Below, piece by piece: positions 8,442 to 15,775 of a stretch of 64,000 nucleotides of DNA; within the stretch, counting starts at the first letter, position 1, and each line of letters starts with the position of its first letter. The stretch is taken from contig JANWZD010000005.1 of NCBI GenBank assembly GCA_025054935.1, positions 1-64,000 of the forward strand, read 5' to 3'. Position numbers and translations under genes: made by a program. The stretch comes from Dehalococcoidia bacterium. Lineage in GTDB: Bacteria; Chloroflexota; Dehalococcoidia; SpSt-223. The notes below the pieces were generated by a model. The model made no database searches, was not told the DNA's origin, and saw only the letters and a program-made list of their open reading frames with translations.

Positions 8442-9107
8442 ATGCAAAACGGACCGCGCGACCCCGAGCAAGACCGCCGCGCCGCTGAGGCGACCGCCGA
8501 CCTTGCCGCCGAAGCCGCCATCGAAGGGATCAGCGACGTCGAAAGCGCCCTCGATGAACTCGCTGTTGCCGAAGAACTCGCTACCCTCAGCGAACTGACC
8601 GCCCAAGCCGGCGCCGCCGATGTCGAGCAGGGCGCCGCGATGCTCGATGTTTCCGAGGAGATCGCCGACGCCAGCGCCATCCTCCGCCAGATGAGCGCCG
8701 AGGACCTCACCCGCGGCTTGGACCTTGCCGCCATGGCCGGCCAACTCCGCGTTATCAGCGACCTCGTCCACGCCGGCGGGATGCCCGCTCTCGCCGACGC
8801 CATCCACCAGATCGGTGCCCGGCTTCACCGTGTCGCAACCGGCGACCTCCTGCAATCGCGCAGCACCACCGACCTCGCCAATGCCCTCGACACCACCAGC
8901 CGCCACGCCGCTGATCTCGGCGCCAACGAAGCGAAAGAGGGGCTCGCCCGCCTCGCCCTCGCCCGCGAAATGGCGACTGTCAGCGACGCCATGGCCGCCG
9001 CCGGGGCGGACCGCCTCGCCGAAGGGCTAGCGAGTGTCCGCGCCGCCGACGAGCTCGCCGCCGAAGCGGACGCCCTCCGCCGCTCGCCGCCGCAATCAGC
9101 CCCGTAG
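8442..9107 (+). CDS. Internally repeated helical protein, function unknown
   Basis: A 221-residue acidic, Ala-rich, all-helical protein, divergent from the portal operon. Three copies of a helical unit are visible, with cores near residues 40-77, 95-132 and 171-208: LAVAEELATLSELTAQAGAA, LAAMAGQLRVISDLVHAGGM and LALAREMATVSDAMAAAGAD. Each is preceded by a D/E-L-x-x-x-L-D type linker. No signal peptide, Cys or catalytic motif is seen. AAAGGA before the ATG at 8442 decides this start over an ATG at 8412. The three-fold repeat suggests a helical bundle or a multimer. It shares the 8300-8441 intergenic region with the portal gene and could be co-controlled. I do not recognise the family. Confidence 0.6.
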   Translation: MQNGPRDPEQDRRAAEATADLAAEAAIEGISDVESALDELAVAEELATLSELTAQAGAADVEQGAAMLDVSEEIADASAILRQMSAEDLTRGLDLAAMAGQLRVISDLVHAGGMPALADAIHQIGARLHRVATGDLLQSRSTTDLANALDTTSRHAADLGANEAKEGLARLALAREMATVSDAMAAAGADRLAEGLASVRAADELAAEADALRRSPPQSAP

Positions 9108-9506
9108 CCACAAGGAGTGCCCGCTTCCCCGCGCCCGAGGCGCCGCCTCACGACCAAGCAGAACCGCCGCGCCGAGAGGCGGGGCAGACGGAGCGCCAGG
9201 ACCGCGCGCCCTTCGGCAGGCGGAATGGCCCCCTTGCCCCGGCGCGCTCGTTTCCGCGCGCCGCCGAGAACAGCGGCGCGAACGTGCCGGTCTCTGCCGC
9301 CGGCGCACCCTGCTTCTTGCCCTCGGCCAAGCGACACGACGAGGCCGCCGACACGGAGGCAGGGCATTCTGAAGCCAGAGAGGGCGACGGGGTCACCTCC
9401 CGGCCGCCCCGCCGCCAGCCCCACCGTTCGCCAAGCGCCGTCCTGTGCTCGATCTTGTCGGGGGTGTGCCGATTTGACAGCGCCCGCATCCTCGCGAAGA
9501 ATGGCC
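9108..9506. other. Non-coding gap
   Basis: No gene supported. The open frames in this interval have biased Arg/Pro/Ala translations without a start signal. Apart from the hairpin at 9507-9538, I see no regulatory element with confidence. Confidence 0.5.
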
Positions 9507-9538
9507 GGGCGCGAGGGACGGCTCGGTCCCTCGCGCCC
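9507..9538. promoter_or_regulatory. Strong 13-bp hairpin in ohr leader
   Basis: GGGCGCGAGGGAC (9507-9519) pairs perfectly with GTCCCTCGCGCCC (9526-9538) around a GGCTCG loop. It ends 29 bases before the ribosome binding site of the Ohr gene. It could terminate upstream transcription, attenuate or stabilise the ohr mRNA, or be a palindromic repeat unit; a similar GCGCGAGGGAC string occurs near 61655. Confidence 0.6.
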
Positions 9539-9580
9539 GCTGCCGACCGGCGAGCGCATTCCAGTCTAAGGAGAGCCAGG

Positions 9581-10036
9581 GTGACCCAAGAGAAGAAAAT
9601 CCTCTACACCGCCAGGGTCAAGGTAACCGGCGGCCGCGGCGGCGTCGGCCGGACCGAAGACGGCAAATTCGAAGTGCAGCTCAAGCCGCCAGTCGAGTTC
9701 GGCGGCCAAGGCGACGGCGCAAACCCCGAGCAACTGTTCGGCATCGGCTACGCCGCCTGTTTCGAGAGCACGCTCCGCGCGCTCGCCCGCCGCGCCCAGC
9801 TCGACCCGAAAGGCACCGCGATCGACACGCGGGTCCACATCGTCCCGCGCGAGGACGGACCGGGCAACACCCTCGCTGTCGAGATGGACGTCGCGATGCC
9901 GAACGTGGCCGACCCGGCCGCAGGGGCCGACCTGATCCGCCAGGCCCATCAGACCTGCCCCTATTCCAACGCCACCCGCGGCAACATCGATATTCGCTTC
10001 ACCATCAACGGCCACCCCGTCGACCTGACAGCCTGA
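9581..10036 (+). CDS. ohr: Ohr/OsmC-family organic hydroperoxide reductase
   Basis: A 151-residue protein of the Ohr branch of the OsmC family, which reduces organic hydroperoxides with a pair of reactive cysteines recycled by lipoylated proteins. The first Cys (about residue 60) lies in GYAACFES and the second (about 125) in CPYSNATRGN; the PEQLFGIGYAACF and NPEQ patterns and the N-terminal VTGGRGG segment are typical. Length is normal. The start is a GTG at 9581 with AAGGAGAG 6 bases before it. It stands alone, downstream of a strong hairpin. Cytosolic oxidative-stress defence is the expected role. Confidence 0.9.
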   Translation: MTQEKKILYTARVKVTGGRGGVGRTEDGKFEVQLKPPVEFGGQGDGANPEQLFGIGYAACFESTLRALARRAQLDPKGTAIDTRVHIVPREDGPGNTLAVEMDVAMPNVADPAAGADLIRQAHQTCPYSNATRGNIDIRFTINGHPVDLTA

Positions 10037-10197
10037 GCCCCCACTGACCGAGCCGCGCCGGCAGGCCGAGCGCGCTGGCGCGGCAAGCAGCAACGGTCGC
10101 TCTTGCCTCGTGAGCGCCGCCGCCCAGCGGCGTGCGTGTCTCTGGTACGCTACATATCCCGCCGCACTCTCCTATTCTCCTTTTCGCTCGGAGCAGT

Positions 10198-11142
10198 ATG
10201 GACAGCGTGTTTGACATCGCCATCTGCGGCTCAGGACCGATCGGCGCGGCGACGGCCTACGCCCTCCGCGAACGGACTGACCTCGCGATCGCCGTCGTCA
10301 CTCGCGACCCCGCCGACGACCCTAACCACGAGGCTGCCTATCGCTGGGCCGGCGGCGCCGTCCGTCTCGCTTGGGATGACCCGTGGAAGCAGTCCGCCGT
10401 TCAGGAAACCGCTGCCCTCGCCCGTCAATTCGCCGCTGAGGGTGTCGCGCTCGACTTTGTCGAGAACGGCTACCTCTTTCTCAATCGTGGCGAAGCTGTC
10501 CCTGGCGTCAATCTCGCCGGAGCAAAGCTGGTGCGGGAGATCCTGCGCCGCGCCGGCGAGGCCGGTATTCACCTCCACAGCGAACGCGACATCGCGGCGA
10601 TCGCGCCCGAGGGCGACAGCTATCGGATCGTCACCTCCGCCGGCGACCTCGTCGCCCGCCGCGTCCTCCTTGCCCTCGGCGCGGCCAACTCCCGCTTCCT
10701 GCCCGATTACCCGGTCGCCTTCGAGAAGCGCCAAGTCTTTCTTCTCGACCTCCCGGTCGAGGGAGGTCGCGCCAAAATGCCGCACCTCGTCGTTCCTCTC
10801 GCGGGCGGGGTCGTCTACTGCTTCGTCAAGAACGTCGCCGGCACCCTCCGCCTCGTCGTCGGGCAGGAGGATATCTTCGCCCATGAAGAGACACCCGGCC
10901 CGGAGAACTACTTCCCTGCCCTCCTCGCGCGCGGGCTCGCCGACCGCCTCCCCTTTCTCGCTGACGCCCATGTCCTCGACATCCTCTGGGGCTTCGACGC
11001 CAAAGCGAAATCCCTCTCGCTCGTGAGCCACGACAACCGGCTCTTTGCGGCGAACTGCGGCTCCGCTGTCCGCGCCGCAGCGCGCATCGGCGTCGAGGTC
11101 GCCGAGCGGCTGGTGGCGAGCCTCGTCCCCGAGAACGCGTGA
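10198..11142 (+). CDS. FAD-dependent oxidoreductase (DAO-like)
   Basis: A 314-residue flavoprotein of the glycine oxidase/D-amino acid oxidase type. The Rossmann FAD motif CGSGPIGAATAYALRE is at residues 9-24, and the body has the usual substrate-domain strands, with the second FAD contact LFAANCGSAVRAA near the C-terminus. The substrate cannot be told from sequence. Start ATG at 10198 directly precedes the FAD-binding strand; longer forms add a stretch with no family resemblance. The protein is somewhat shorter than most DAO enzymes (about 370-400), so part of the substrate domain may be reduced. No operon partner is evident. Confidence 0.7.
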   Translation: MDSVFDIAICGSGPIGAATAYALRERTDLAIAVVTRDPADDPNHEAAYRWAGGAVRLAWDDPWKQSAVQETAALARQFAAEGVALDFVENGYLFLNRGEAVPGVNLAGAKLVREILRRAGEAGIHLHSERDIAAIAPEGDSYRIVTSAGDLVARRVLLALGAANSRFLPDYPVAFEKRQVFLLDLPVEGGRAKMPHLVVPLAGGVVYCFVKNVAGTLRLVVGQEDIFAHEETPGPENYFPALLARGLADRLPFLADAHVLDILWGFDAKAKSLSLVSHDNRLFAANCGSAVRAAARIGVEVAERLVASLVPENA

Positions 11143-11163
11143 GGGAACGACGGCAGCGCGCAG

Positions 11164-11186
11164 GGCAGGCCCGCCGACTGCCTGCC
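11164..11186. terminator. Hairpin between convergent genes
   Basis: GGCAGGC (11164-11170) and GCCTGCC (11180-11186) form a 7-base stem with a 9-base loop between the plus-strand oxidoreductase and the minus-strand creatininase gene. No U-run is present; it may serve both genes. Confidence 0.35.
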
Positions 11187-11199
11187 GCTCCAACCGCGT

Positions 11200-12003
11200 T
11201 CAGGACGCTGAGCCGCCCGCGAAGAACACCTGCTCAATGATGTCCGCCGCCCAAGCAGCATTGCGCTCGTACGCCTTTTCGCCCGTTGCCGCCTCCCCAA
11301 GCCGCGGGTCGCCCACCACCCCGCCCGGAGCAAAATCCTCCCAGCGGCCGGCGAACACCCGGACGCCCGCTCCAAAAGTGAACGGTCGGGGGGTGCTCAG
11401 CGGCGCAACGAACGCCGCCCGCTCAAGATGGACGAGATGCGGATGCGTGACCAGCACCTTCGACGTCTCGCCTTCCGCGCCGTGATGGTCGAGCGCCGGA
11501 TTTTTCAGGATCTCCGCGCGGTAGGAGCGCTGATAGGGCAGCGGATCGAGGAAGATCACCGGGCAGCCCCGCTCGCGGTGGATCTCCTCGCCCGCAATCA
11601 GCATCGCGCTCCCATTGCCGCCGTTGGCCGAGAGCAGGACGAAGCGCCGGAACCCCTGATGGTACAGACAGCCGATGATCTCCTTCATCACGGCGATGAA
11701 CGTCGCGTTGCTCAGCGTCAGCGTGCCGGGGAAATTCAAAAAGCCGTCCGACCGGCCAAGCGGAAAGGCATAGCCGACCGCCTGATAACCGCGCTCCGCT
11801 AGCACCCGCAGGAGACGCCGCGTCGTCTCCTCCCCGATGTACCAGTCGGTTCCGAGCGGCAGATGGGCGCCGTGCTGCTCGATCGCGCCGGTCGTCAGAA
11901 TAGCGACATCGGTCCGCTGGAGCGCGTCAGCAACTTCCGCTGTCGTCATCTCTTCAAGGAGCTTCGGTCCGCGCGCAGTTGTGGGGATCGGGAGCGCACC
12001 CAT
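11200..12003 (-). CDS. Creatininase-family amidohydrolase-like protein
   Basis: A 267-residue member of the creatininase fold, metal enzymes that open cyclic amides or act in cofactor metabolism. The ligand motif AIEQHGAHLPLGTD (about residues 40-53), FPGTLTLS and the E in HHGAEGETSK fit the family. The usual NGHGGN metal-binding loop reads SANGGN here, so the family His is replaced by Asn; the G-S-x-x-H segment is GRSDGF. Activity may thus differ or be lost. The next gene downstream in the convergent direction is the FAD oxidoreductase. Upstream on the same strand lies a flavoprotein (42-base gap), so the two could form an operon. Confidence 0.75.
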   Translation of the reverse strand: MGALPIPTTARGPKLLEEMTTAEVADALQRTDVAILTTGAIEQHGAHLPLGTDWYIGEETTRRLLRVLAERGYQAVGYAFPLGRSDGFLNFPGTLTLSNATFIAVMKEIIGCLYHQGFRRFVLLSANGGNGSAMLIAGEEIHRERGCPVIFLDPLPYQRSYRAEILKNPALDHHGAEGETSKVLVTHPHLVHLERAAFVAPLSTPRPFTFGAGVRVFAGRWEDFAPGGVVGDPRLGEAATGEKAYERNAAWAADIIEQVFFAGGSAS

Positions 12004-12045
12004 ACCCCTTCTCCTCTCGTTTCCTCTCGTTTCAGTCGCTCCTCC

Positions 12046-13455
12046 CTACCCGGCGCCGAGGAAGCCGAGCGAAGCGGCTGCATGCCGGCCCGCGAGGTAG
12101 CCGTAGCCGAGTGCCGTCAGCAGCCCATTGCCCGAGAGATATCCGCCTGCACCATGCCCAGAGATGCCTGCCGCCACGCCGCCGCCAGCATACAGGTTCG
12201 GGATCGGCGTGCCGTCCGCTCGGAGCACCCGCGCCTCGCGGTCAACGACCAGCCCCCCTTGGGTATGCAGCAGCGCCCCCGTCACCCGGATGCCGAAGAA
12301 CGGGGGCTGCAGGTCGGCAAAGGTCCGCCGGCCAAACCGGTCCCGGCCCGCCTCTCGTCCCCGCCGATAGTCCTCAAGTGTCCGCGCTAGGGCCGCGCCG
12401 TCGAGGCGAAACGCCGCGCCGAGCGCCTCGATCGTCGGCGCCTGCTTCACCAAGCCCGCCTCGACGCATGCCCGATAGTCCGGAAACGCTCGGCCGAGCC
12501 GATGGAGACGCGCGTCGTACACCACGACCACCGTCCTGCCCGGCTGCGCCAGCACGTCGAGGGCGTGCTCGGAGTAGCCGCGCGTCTCGTCGGCAAAGCG
12601 CTCACCCCGAACATTGACATGGAAGCCGCCCTCCATCGTGATCGAGTAAGAGACGAGAACCTCTCCCGGCTGGGCGACGGTTGCGTGCAGCTGATAGGAG
12701 TCCATGAACGCCACCTGCGCCCCGAGCGCCATTCCCCACTGGATCCCCTCGCCGGTCGAGCCGGGCCCCCCGAAGTAAAGGGCGTCCGCCGCCTCCGGAC
12801 AGAACTCCCGCACCATCGCCGCGTTCGCGCCAAAACCGTTGCAGGCGAGGATCACCTTCCGCGCCCGCACCAGTTCGCGCCGGCCGCTGTCGGCCACCAC
12901 CCCGACGACCGCGCCCGATTCAGCCGCGACAAGGTTTTCGACCCGCACATCAGGCACATACTGAATAGTCGGCACTTCCCGCGCCGCCCGCTTCAGGTCC
13001 GCCAGCAACGCCGCCCCCGTGCGCTCGGGCGGGCAGTGCATCCGATACTGGGTGTGGCCGGGATAGAGAAAATCGGTCGCCAGTTCGAGCCGCACGTGGT
13101 GGCGTTCGGTCAGCCAGTCCACCACGCGCGCCGCTGTCCGTGCCAGATGGAGCGTCTGCTCCGGGTCCGACTGGCCATGGTTCTTGGCAAGGATGTCGGC
13201 GGCGAACTGCTCGGGCGTCTCTTCGATCCCTGCCGCTCGCTGCAGCCGCGTCCCCGCAGCTGGGATCATCCCGCCGCTGCGCGCCGTGTTCGCCACCGGC
13301 CGATGGTCGCGGTCAAGCAGCAGCACCGACGCCCCGCGCTCTCCCGCCGCCAGCGCCGCCGTCACCCCGCAGCCGCCCGCGCCGACCACCACCACATCGG
13401 CCTCGACATCCCAGCGCGACACCCCCTCAGCAGGAACGACCGCCATCACCTCCAT
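12046..13455 (-). CDS. FAD-dependent fumarate reductase/dehydrogenase-like protein
   Basis: A 469-residue flavoprotein of the FAD_binding_2 family (fumarate reductase flavoprotein, 3-ketosteroid dehydrogenase, urocanate reductase group). The N-terminal dinucleotide motif DVVVVGAGGCGVTAALAAGE is near residues 19-38, the FAD-contacting NTARSGGMIPAAGT segment near 55-70, and the C-terminal closing motif GGGVAAGISGHGAGGYLSGN near 430-450. No N-terminal signal or flavin-transfer (FMN) domain is present, so it should be cytosolic. The substrate is unknown. Followed 42 bases later by the creatininase-family gene on the same strand. Confidence 0.8.
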   Translation of the reverse strand: MEVMAVVPAEGVSRWDVEADVVVVGAGGCGVTAALAAGERGASVLLLDRDHRPVANTARSGGMIPAAGTRLQRAAGIEETPEQFAADILAKNHGQSDPEQTLHLARTAARVVDWLTERHHVRLELATDFLYPGHTQYRMHCPPERTGAALLADLKRAAREVPTIQYVPDVRVENLVAAESGAVVGVVADSGRRELVRARKVILACNGFGANAAMVREFCPEAADALYFGGPGSTGEGIQWGMALGAQVAFMDSYQLHATVAQPGEVLVSYSITMEGGFHVNVRGERFADETRGYSEHALDVLAQPGRTVVVVYDARLHRLGRAFPDYRACVEAGLVKQAPTIEALGAAFRLDGAALARTLEDYRRGREAGRDRFGRRTFADLQPPFFGIRVTGALLHTQGGLVVDREARVLRADGTPIPNLYAGGGVAAGISGHGAGGYLSGNGLLTALGYGYLAGRHAAASLGFLGAG

Positions 13456-13741
13456 ACGCTCCTCCCTCTCGCGGGGAGTCTATCCCCAACTGACCTGCCG
13501 CCGTGTCCCGCTCGACCACCGATGCGTCTGCCGCCTCCGGCGCGAGCGCGCGCCTCTGCTCGTGCGGCAGGGGATATCGTCTCCTGACGGTCACGCTCAA
13601 GGCGAGGACGCGCTCCCCGCGACACCGCCGGACGCCCCCGGCACGCCTCACCGCGCGAGTGCCGGCCGCGCTCGCCCGTCGGCCGCAGCGCAGCCCGTCA
13701 GCTGTGGACTCCCGCCGCCGCATCCGTCACACTCCCAAGCG

Positions 13742-15694
13742 ATGCACGCCTACCCCTTCACTGCCATCGTCGGACAAGAGCCGATGCGGCTGGCGCTGCT
13801 CCTCAACGCCGTTGACCCCGCCATCGGCGGCGTCCTCATCCGCGGCGAAAAAGGCACCGCCAAGTCGACGATGGCGCGCTCCCTCGCCGCGCTGCTTCCT
13901 GACCAAGCGGTCGTCGAAGGCTGTCCCTTCCGCTGCGCCCCCCCCGATCTCTGCGCCGAGCACGCTGCGCGCGCTGCTCGCGGCGAGGAGCTGCCGCTCG
14001 TCACCCGTCCCGTTCCGGTGGTCGAGCTGCCGAACAACACCACCGAGGACCGCCTCGCCGGCACGCTCGACATCGAAGCGGCGCTGAAGCGGGGCGAAAA
14101 ACGGTTCCAGCCCGGCCTGCTCGCCGCCGCCAATCGGGGCATCCTCTACGTCGACGAGGTCAATCTCCTGCCCGACCATCTCGTCGACCTGCTGCTCGAT
14201 GCCGCCGCCATGGGCGTCCACACCGTCGAGCGCGAGGGGATCTCCTTCCAGCATCCTGCCCGCTTCATTCTCTTCGGCACCATGAACCCTGAGGAAGGCG
14301 AGCTCCGTCCGCAGCTCCTCGACCGCTTCGGCCTCTGCGTCGAGGTCACCGGCCTGCGCGAGATCGACGCCCGCGTCGAGGTGATGACGCGGCGCGCCGC
14401 CTACGACGCCGACCCCGAGGCGTTCTGCGCCCAGTGGCGCGACGCCGAGCGCCGCGAGCGGGAACGGATCGTCGCCGCCCGCGCCCTCCTGCCGGAGGTC
14501 GTCGCCAGCCCCGACATCCTGCGGCGCATCGCCGCAATCGCGCTCGCGGTCGGCGTCGACGGCCATCGCGCCGACCTCGTCATGCTGCGGACCGCCCGCG
14601 CCCTCGCCGCCTACGAAGGCCGCCGCGAGGTTACCGCCGACGATGTCCGCCGCGCTGCCGAACTCGCGCTCCCGCATCGCCTCCGCCGCCTCCCCTTCGA
14701 CGAGCAGCGGAGCGAGCAGCGGCTGCGCGACGCTCTCTCCCAGGTCGACCAACCGCCTCCGCCCAGCGAGCCGTCACCCCCTGACCACCCCGATAGCGGC
14801 AGCCCGCCATCCGACGCGCCATCCGCTCCTCCAGCAGCCAGCGATGAGCCCGCCGCTGCCGAGCGCCGCGCCGAGCCTGGCGCGCCGATCCCGCTCCCGG
14901 CCCTCACGCTCGAGCGTGACCGGCTCGCTCGCTCTGCGTCCGGCCGCCGCCACCCCTCCCTCTCGGACGACCGGCGGGGGCGCGTCGTCCGCGCCGCTCT
15001 CCCCGACAGCCCAACAAGCGATATTGCGGTGATCCCCACCATTCGCGCCGCCGCCAGTCACCCCCCCGCGGCAGATTCGCCTCTCGCCGTCACGGTCACG
15101 CCGAGCGATCTGCGCCGCAATGTCCGCCGTACCACAGTCGGCGTCGCCATCCTCTTCGTCGTCGACGCCAGCGGCTCGATGGGGGCACGGCGGCGGATGG
15201 AAGCCGCCAAAGGTGCCGCCCTGACCCTGCTGACCGACGCCTACCAGCGCCGCGACCGCGTCGGCCTGATTGCCTTTCGCGCCAAAGGCGCCGAGGTGCT
15301 GCTTCCGTTCACCGACAGCGTCGAGACTGCCCACGCCCGCCTGCGCGAGCTGCCGACCGGCGGCCGCACCCCGCTCGCCGCCGGTCTTCACGCCGCGCTC
15401 GACCTGATCCGCCAGCAGCGCTTGCGCGACCCCGCTCTGCCGATCGTGGTCGTTCTCATTACCGACGGCAAGGCGAATGTCCCCTTGGAGACCGACTCGC
15501 CCCTCGACGAGGCGCTCGCCCTTGCCGCCCGCTTCGCTCAGCCCGGCCTCACCACTCTTGTCCTCGACACAGAGAACGACCCCATCTCCTTCGGCCTCGC
15601 GCGCCGCCTCGCTGACGCCGCCGGCGCGCAATACCTCCGTCTTGCCGACATCTCCGCCGACAGCGTCGTCCGCTCGCTCGACGCGGTCCGCTGA
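13742..15694 (+). CDS. Fused ChlI-ChlD-type chelatase subunit (AAA+ plus VWA)
   Basis: A 650-residue protein that joins the AAA+ motor and the integrin-I/VWA subunit of a class I metal chelatase. Walker A RGEKGTAKST (about 34-43), Walker B ILYVDEVN (134-141) and the MNPEEGELRPQLLDRFG sensor/arginine region form the ChlI-like part. A Pro-rich linker (about 335-400) leads to a VWA domain with a complete MIDAS start, DASGSMG near residue 474, plus TGGRTPLA and LITDGKANV. With CobN (28073-32338) it could insert cobalt in B12 synthesis. It stands alone 12 kb from cobN. No clear ribosome binding site precedes the ATG. Magnesium chelation is an alternative. Confidence 0.85.
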   Translation: MHAYPFTAIVGQEPMRLALLLNAVDPAIGGVLIRGEKGTAKSTMARSLAALLPDQAVVEGCPFRCAPPDLCAEHAARAARGEELPLVTRPVPVVELPNNTTEDRLAGTLDIEAALKRGEKRFQPGLLAAANRGILYVDEVNLLPDHLVDLLLDAAAMGVHTVEREGISFQHPARFILFGTMNPEEGELRPQLLDRFGLCVEVTGLREIDARVEVMTRRAAYDADPEAFCAQWRDAERRERERIVAARALLPEVVASPDILRRIAAIALAVGVDGHRADLVMLRTARALAAYEGRREVTADDVRRAAELALPHRLRRLPFDEQRSEQRLRDALSQVDQPPPPSEPSPPDHPDSGSPPSDAPSAPPAASDEPAAAERRAEPGAPIPLPALTLERDRLARSASGRRHPSLSDDRRGRVVRAALPDSPTSDIAVIPTIRAAASHPPAADSPLAVTVTPSDLRRNVRRTTVGVAILFVVDASGSMGARRRMEAAKGAALTLLTDAYQRRDRVGLIAFRAKGAEVLLPFTDSVETAHARLRELPTGGRTPLAAGLHAALDLIRQQRLRDPALPIVVVLITDGKANVPLETDSPLDEALALAARFAQPGLTTLVLDTENDPISFGLARRLADAAGAQYLRLADISADSVVRSLDAVR

Positions 15695-15726
15695 CAGCGC
15701 TCTGTGAGGTGGCGCAGACATGACAA

Positions 15727-15754
15727 CGCCCCCGCTTCGGGCGAAGCGAGGGCG
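15727..15754. terminator. Convergent terminator-like hairpin
   Basis: CGCCC-C-CGCTTCG and CGAAGCG-A-GGGCG pair over 12 positions with one mismatch in the short gap between the chelatase gene (plus) and the binding-protein gene (minus). The placement suits a bidirectional terminator. Confidence 0.55.
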
Positions 15755-15775
15755 AGCGGCACGCGAACAGCCGCG

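Noticed and set aside
13184-13741. N-terminal extension of the chelatase gene
   Set aside because: It overlaps the FAD flavoprotein gene in antisense and precedes the conserved start of the AAA+ domain.
13456-13741. Second cobalamin riboswitch before the chelatase gene
   Set aside because: No GCCACTG B12 box or other conserved aptamer elements found there.
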